Source: Jatrophihabitans sp.
GTDB lineage: Bacteria; Actinomycetota; Actinomycetes; Mycobacteriales; Jatrophihabitantaceae
Direction of reading: 5' to 3'
Assembly: GCA_036389035.1 (NCBI GenBank)
Contig: DASVQQ010000011.1
Location: 434,001 to 498,000, forward strand
DNA length: 64,000 nt
The notes beneath the pieces are model-generated. The model had not been told where the DNA came from. It saw nothing but the letters and a program-made list of their open reading frames with translations, and did no database searches. Each line of letters starts with the position of its first letter. Position 1 is the first letter of the stretch. This document shows, one piece after another, positions 61,763 through 64,000 of the stretch. The position numbers and the translations under genes were made by a program.

Positions 61763-62890
61763 ATGCAGATTCCAGACCCGATCTCCGCCCTGTACAGCCA
61801 CCAAGGCCCGTTCGCCTCGGTCTACCTGGACGCCACCCGGGCCAGCGAGTCCGGCGACACCGAAGTCGAGCTCCGCTGGCGGGGCATGCGCGCGCAACTG
61901 GCCGAGGCCGGCGCCGACGACAAGACGCTGGAAGCCATCGACGAGGTGGCCGGCGCGCATCTGGAGGTGGCCGGCCGGCACGGGCAGTTCATCGTGGCCG
62001 CCGGCGGTGGGGTGCTGGTCGACGAGATCACCCGCCAGCCGCCGCTGCGCGAGCTCGGGCGCTGGTCACCGCTGCCCCACGTGCTGCCCTACCTGGCCCA
62101 CCGGTCCACCCAGATCCCGCACCTGATCGTGCTGATCGACCGGACCGGCGCCGACGTCTACACCGTCCTGGACGACATTCACAGCCAGCAGTCCTCCGTC
62201 GAGGGCGGCGCGGAGTACCCGCTGCGCAAGACCGGCCGCGACGTCTGGAACGAGCGCGCTTTCCAGAACCGGGTCGAGAACGCCTGGGAGACCAACAGCA
62301 AGGAGGTGGCCCAGGCCATCAACCACCAGTTGCCGCCCGAGGTGCAGGTGGTGCTGCTGGCCGGGGACGTCCGGGCCCGCCACCTGGTGAACGACGAGCT
62401 GTCCAAGGTGCTGCCGCAGCGGGTGAAAGTCGACCAGCTCGAGCACGGCACGCGGGCCGAGGGGGCCTCGCGCGAGGCGCTGGACGAGGCCGTGCACTCC
62501 GCGCTGCTGCACTACATCTGGGCCGAACGGCGCGACATCCTGGCTCGGTTGCAGCAGGCCGTGGGCAGGCACGACTACGCGGTCACCGGCATCTCGGCCG
62601 TGCTGGACGCGCTTCGCAAGGCCCAGGTCGACACCCTGGTGCTCTCCGATGACCCGTCCTCGACCGCCACCGCCTCGATCGGGCCCGACCCGCTGCTGCT
62701 GGCCGAGACCGACGCCGAGCTCAGCGACCTCGGTATCACCGACATCCAGCACGACCGGCTGGACGCCGCGCTGGTCAGGGCGCTGGCGGGCAGTGGCGCC
62801 GGCCTGGTCATCACCCCGGGCGGTCACCAGTACGTGCAGCAGGGCATCGCCGCGCTGCTGCGCTACACCGATGCCTCGACGCCGACCTGA
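61763..62890 (+). CDS. eRF1-like baeRF family protein (Rv2629-type)
   Basis: The 375-residue protein matches the bacterial/archaeal eRF1-like (baeRF2, Rv2629) layout, with a beta-rich N-terminal part (FASVYLDATRASE), a central RNase H-like domain (LIVLIDRTGADVYTV, VVLLAGDVRARHLV) and a C-terminal L7Ae-like domain (DALRKAQVDTLVLSDD, GAGLVITPGGHQYVQQGIAALLRY). Such proteins are thought to act on stalled or hibernating ribosomes. ATG 61763 is the start. It is followed by the ChaB-like gene, a frequent stress-gene context. Confidence 0.8.
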   Translation: MQIPDPISALYSHQGPFASVYLDATRASESGDTEVELRWRGMRAQLAEAGADDKTLEAIDEVAGAHLEVAGRHGQFIVAAGGGVLVDEITRQPPLRELGRWSPLPHVLPYLAHRSTQIPHLIVLIDRTGADVYTVLDDIHSQQSSVEGGAEYPLRKTGRDVWNERAFQNRVENAWETNSKEVAQAINHQLPPEVQVVLLAGDVRARHLVNDELSKVLPQRVKVDQLEHGTRAEGASREALDEAVHSALLHYIWAERRDILARLQQAVGRHDYAVTGISAVLDALRKAQVDTLVLSDDPSSTATASIGPDPLLLAETDAELSDLGITDIQHDRLDAALVRALAGSGAGLVITPGGHQYVQQGIAALLRYTDASTPT

Positions 62891-62962
62891 GCCGCGCCCC
62901 CGATCTGAGCCGCACCTTCTCCCAAGCATCCGGTAACCGACTCCAACCAGTGAAGGAAAGTT

Positions 62963-63373
62963 ATGCCTGCCAAGGAAGAACTGCCCTCGACGCTGAAGCG
63001 ATCGCCGAAGAAGGCGCAGGAGACCTGGTCCAAGACGCACGACTCGGCGGTGGAGAGCTACGGCGAGGGCGAGCGGGCGCACCGCACCGCCTTCTCCTCG
63101 CTCAAGCACTCCTTCGAGAAGGTCGGCGATCACTGGGAGCCCAAGGAGGACGGCAAGAAAGGCCCCTCTGACGAGCACTCCGCGCGGCGCGGCGCGCGCG
63201 CCCGGCGCGGTGGTGAGACCGCCGAGGGGGTGGACGCCAACGCCAGCAAGGCACATCTAATGGAGCTGGCCAAGCGGCTCGACGTGCCAGGCCGATCGCG
63301 AATGACCAAGTCAGAACTGGTCGAAGCGCTCAAGAAGGCGAACCGGAAGTCCACCGCCAAATCCAGGTCCTGA
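62963..63373 (+). CDS. ChaB/Rho N-terminal domain protein
   Basis: The 136-residue basic protein has a ChaB-like N-terminus (ELPSTLKRSPKKAQETWSKT... with AHRTAFSSLKHSFEK) and a C-terminal Rho-N/SAP-like helix pair (SKAHLMELAKRLDVPGRSRM, TKSELVEALKKANRK), joined by a charged, probably disordered linker. The Rho-N part usually binds nucleic acid. A GAAAGTT site precedes ATG 62963. It probably belongs to the general stress set of actinobacteria. Confidence 0.8.
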   Translation: MPAKEELPSTLKRSPKKAQETWSKTHDSAVESYGEGERAHRTAFSSLKHSFEKVGDHWEPKEDGKKGPSDEHSARRGARARRGGETAEGVDANASKAHLMELAKRLDVPGRSRMTKSELVEALKKANRKSTAKSRS

Positions 63374-63395
63374 CGCGGCGGGTAGGCGGCGCGGC

Positions 63396-64000
63396 CTAGA
63401 AACCGGGGCTGCCGTCGCCCCGGTCGCGCGCTTCGGGCAGGTGGTCACGGGCCCAGACGGCGGCTGACGTCCGATCGCTGACACCGATCGTGCGAAAGAC
63501 ATTGCCCAGGTGAACCTTGACGGTTCGCTCGGCGATGCCCAGCGTCCGACCGATCTGCTTGTTCGCCAGGCCCTGGGTGGCCAGTGCCAGCACCTCGCGC
63601 TCGCGGCTGCTCAACTGCTCGACGACGGAGGTGGGTTGCCTGTTGGGCAGCAGGGTGATCGCCACCCGGGGATCCAGCGGCGCGCCGCCGGCGCTGGCCG
63701 AGCGCACCGCCGCCAGCAGCTCGGCCGGCTCGCTGTCCTTGAGCAGGTATCCGACGGCCCCGCTGGCCAGCATGTCGCTGACCTTGTCCTTGTCGGCGAA
63801 CGAGGTCAGCGCTATCACCCGGGTCGACGGGGCGTGATCGAGGATCAACCGGGTGGCCTCGATCCCGTCGAGCACCGGCATCGACAGGTCCATCAGGATC
63901 ACATCCGGACGTGCCGTGACGCTGAGGTCCACCGCTTGCCGGCCGTCGGCCGCCTCGCCGACCACCTCGATGTCGGCGGCGGTGCTCAACAGCCCGGCGA
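63396..64000 (-). CDS. NarL/LuxR-family response regulator, N-terminus beyond the window
   Basis: The visible part contains the phospho-acceptor aspartate in DVILMDLSMPVLDG, the switch residues ALTSFADK and K in YLLKDSEP, and a C-terminal GerE HTH (LSSREREVLALATQGLANKQ, then RTVKVHLGNV). The frame stays open to base 64000 (LLSTAADIEVVGEA), so the internal ATG at 63989 is not the start; the first 20 or so residues with the acidic pocket are outside. The partner histidine kinase is expected upstream. Confidence 0.86.
   Translation of the reverse strand, partial: AGLLSTAADIEVVGEAADGRQAVDLSVTARPDVILMDLSMPVLDGIEATRLILDHAPSTRVIALTSFADKDKVSDMLASGAVGYLLKDSEPAELLAAVRSASAGGAPLDPRVAITLLPNRQPTSVVEQLSSREREVLALATQGLANKQIGRTLGIAERTVKVHLGNVFRTIGVSDRTSAAVWARDHLPEARDRGDGSPGF

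Noticed and set aside
1..64000. tRNA or rRNA genes
   Set aside because: Intergenic gaps were read for cloverleaf-like sequence with a GGTTCGAATCC-type arm and none was convincing; a covariance-model search would be needed to exclude them fully.

Overview
The window is high-GC actinobacterial DNA. The signs are strong G/C third-position bias, frequent GTG and TTG starts, sugar ABC transporters without their own ATPase, an Rv2629-type protein, and secondary-metabolite clusters built as ATGA-coupled operons. Genus cannot be fixed from the sequence alone. No rRNA, tRNA or CRISPR array was seen.

Left part, about 1-21.6 kb: a patchwork accessory region. It holds the 5' end of a family-9-like glycosyltransferase, a PhyH-type dioxygenase, a sugar isomerase/epimerase with two Gfo/Idh/MocA dehydrogenases (one operon), an Erm rRNA methyltransferase, two CUT1-type sugar ABC transporters (binding protein plus two permeases each), a glycoside hydrolase whose base usage looks foreign, a frameshifted GH15 gene, a degraded IS481-family element beside a small LuxR-type HTH protein, a frameshifted lipoprotein-type gene, an aminoglycoside-phosphotransferase-fold gene and a 5'-truncated arr gene. 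Resistance-type genes, IS remnants and broken genes together suggest repeated insertion and decay.

Middle, 21.6-27.9 kb: a tight six-gene leftward operon. In transcription order it encodes a PGM1-type ATP-grasp peptide ligase, a zinc-independent enoyl reductase-like MDR protein, a HpcH/HpaI (CitE-like) aldolase, a PLP-dependent alpha-oxoamine synthase, a MaoC-type dehydratase and an amidinotransferase. This is the enzyme set recalled for ketomemicin-type pseudotripeptides (carbonylmethylene dipeptide isostere plus amidino cap). A serine hydrolase is transcribed divergently.

28-39.7 kb: mostly ordinary or lineage-specific genes. They include AlkD-like DNA repair, VOC proteins, a class A beta-lactamase-like protein, an alpha/beta hydrolase fused to five tachylectin-like 48-residue repeats, an SDR, an NlpC/P60-like protein, an Asp/Glu racemase, a tandem pair of secreted fibronectin-III-like paralogues with duplicated leaders, and an amidohydrolase.

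39.9-59.2 kb: a second, composite biosynthetic cluster and the most unusual part. An orsellinate-synthase-like iterative type I PKS (KS-AT-TH/DH-ACP) and an O-methyltransferase run rightward. They face a 12-gene leftward operon encoding a PEP-synthase/rifampin-phosphotransferase-like dikinase, a UbiA prenyltransferase homologue, a thymidylate-kinase-like protein, an unknown protein, a HIT protein, a stand-alone arginyl-tRNA-synthetase-like protein, an AfsA-like enzyme, KASIII, ACP, KASII, and a split second dikinase (a HAD plus phosphohistidine-domain protein and a separate ATP-binding protein) that resembles phenylphosphate synthase. I infer a methylated phenolic polyketide joined to, or processed with, a beta-ketoacyl/butyrolactone-type unit, with phosphoryl transfer to a phenol. 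I know of no described cluster with this combination.

59.4-64 kb: an LLM oxidoreductase, a PHM-like copper monooxygenase lipoprotein, an eRF1-like (baeRF) protein, a ChaB/Rho-N protein and the 3' part of a NarL-type response regulator.
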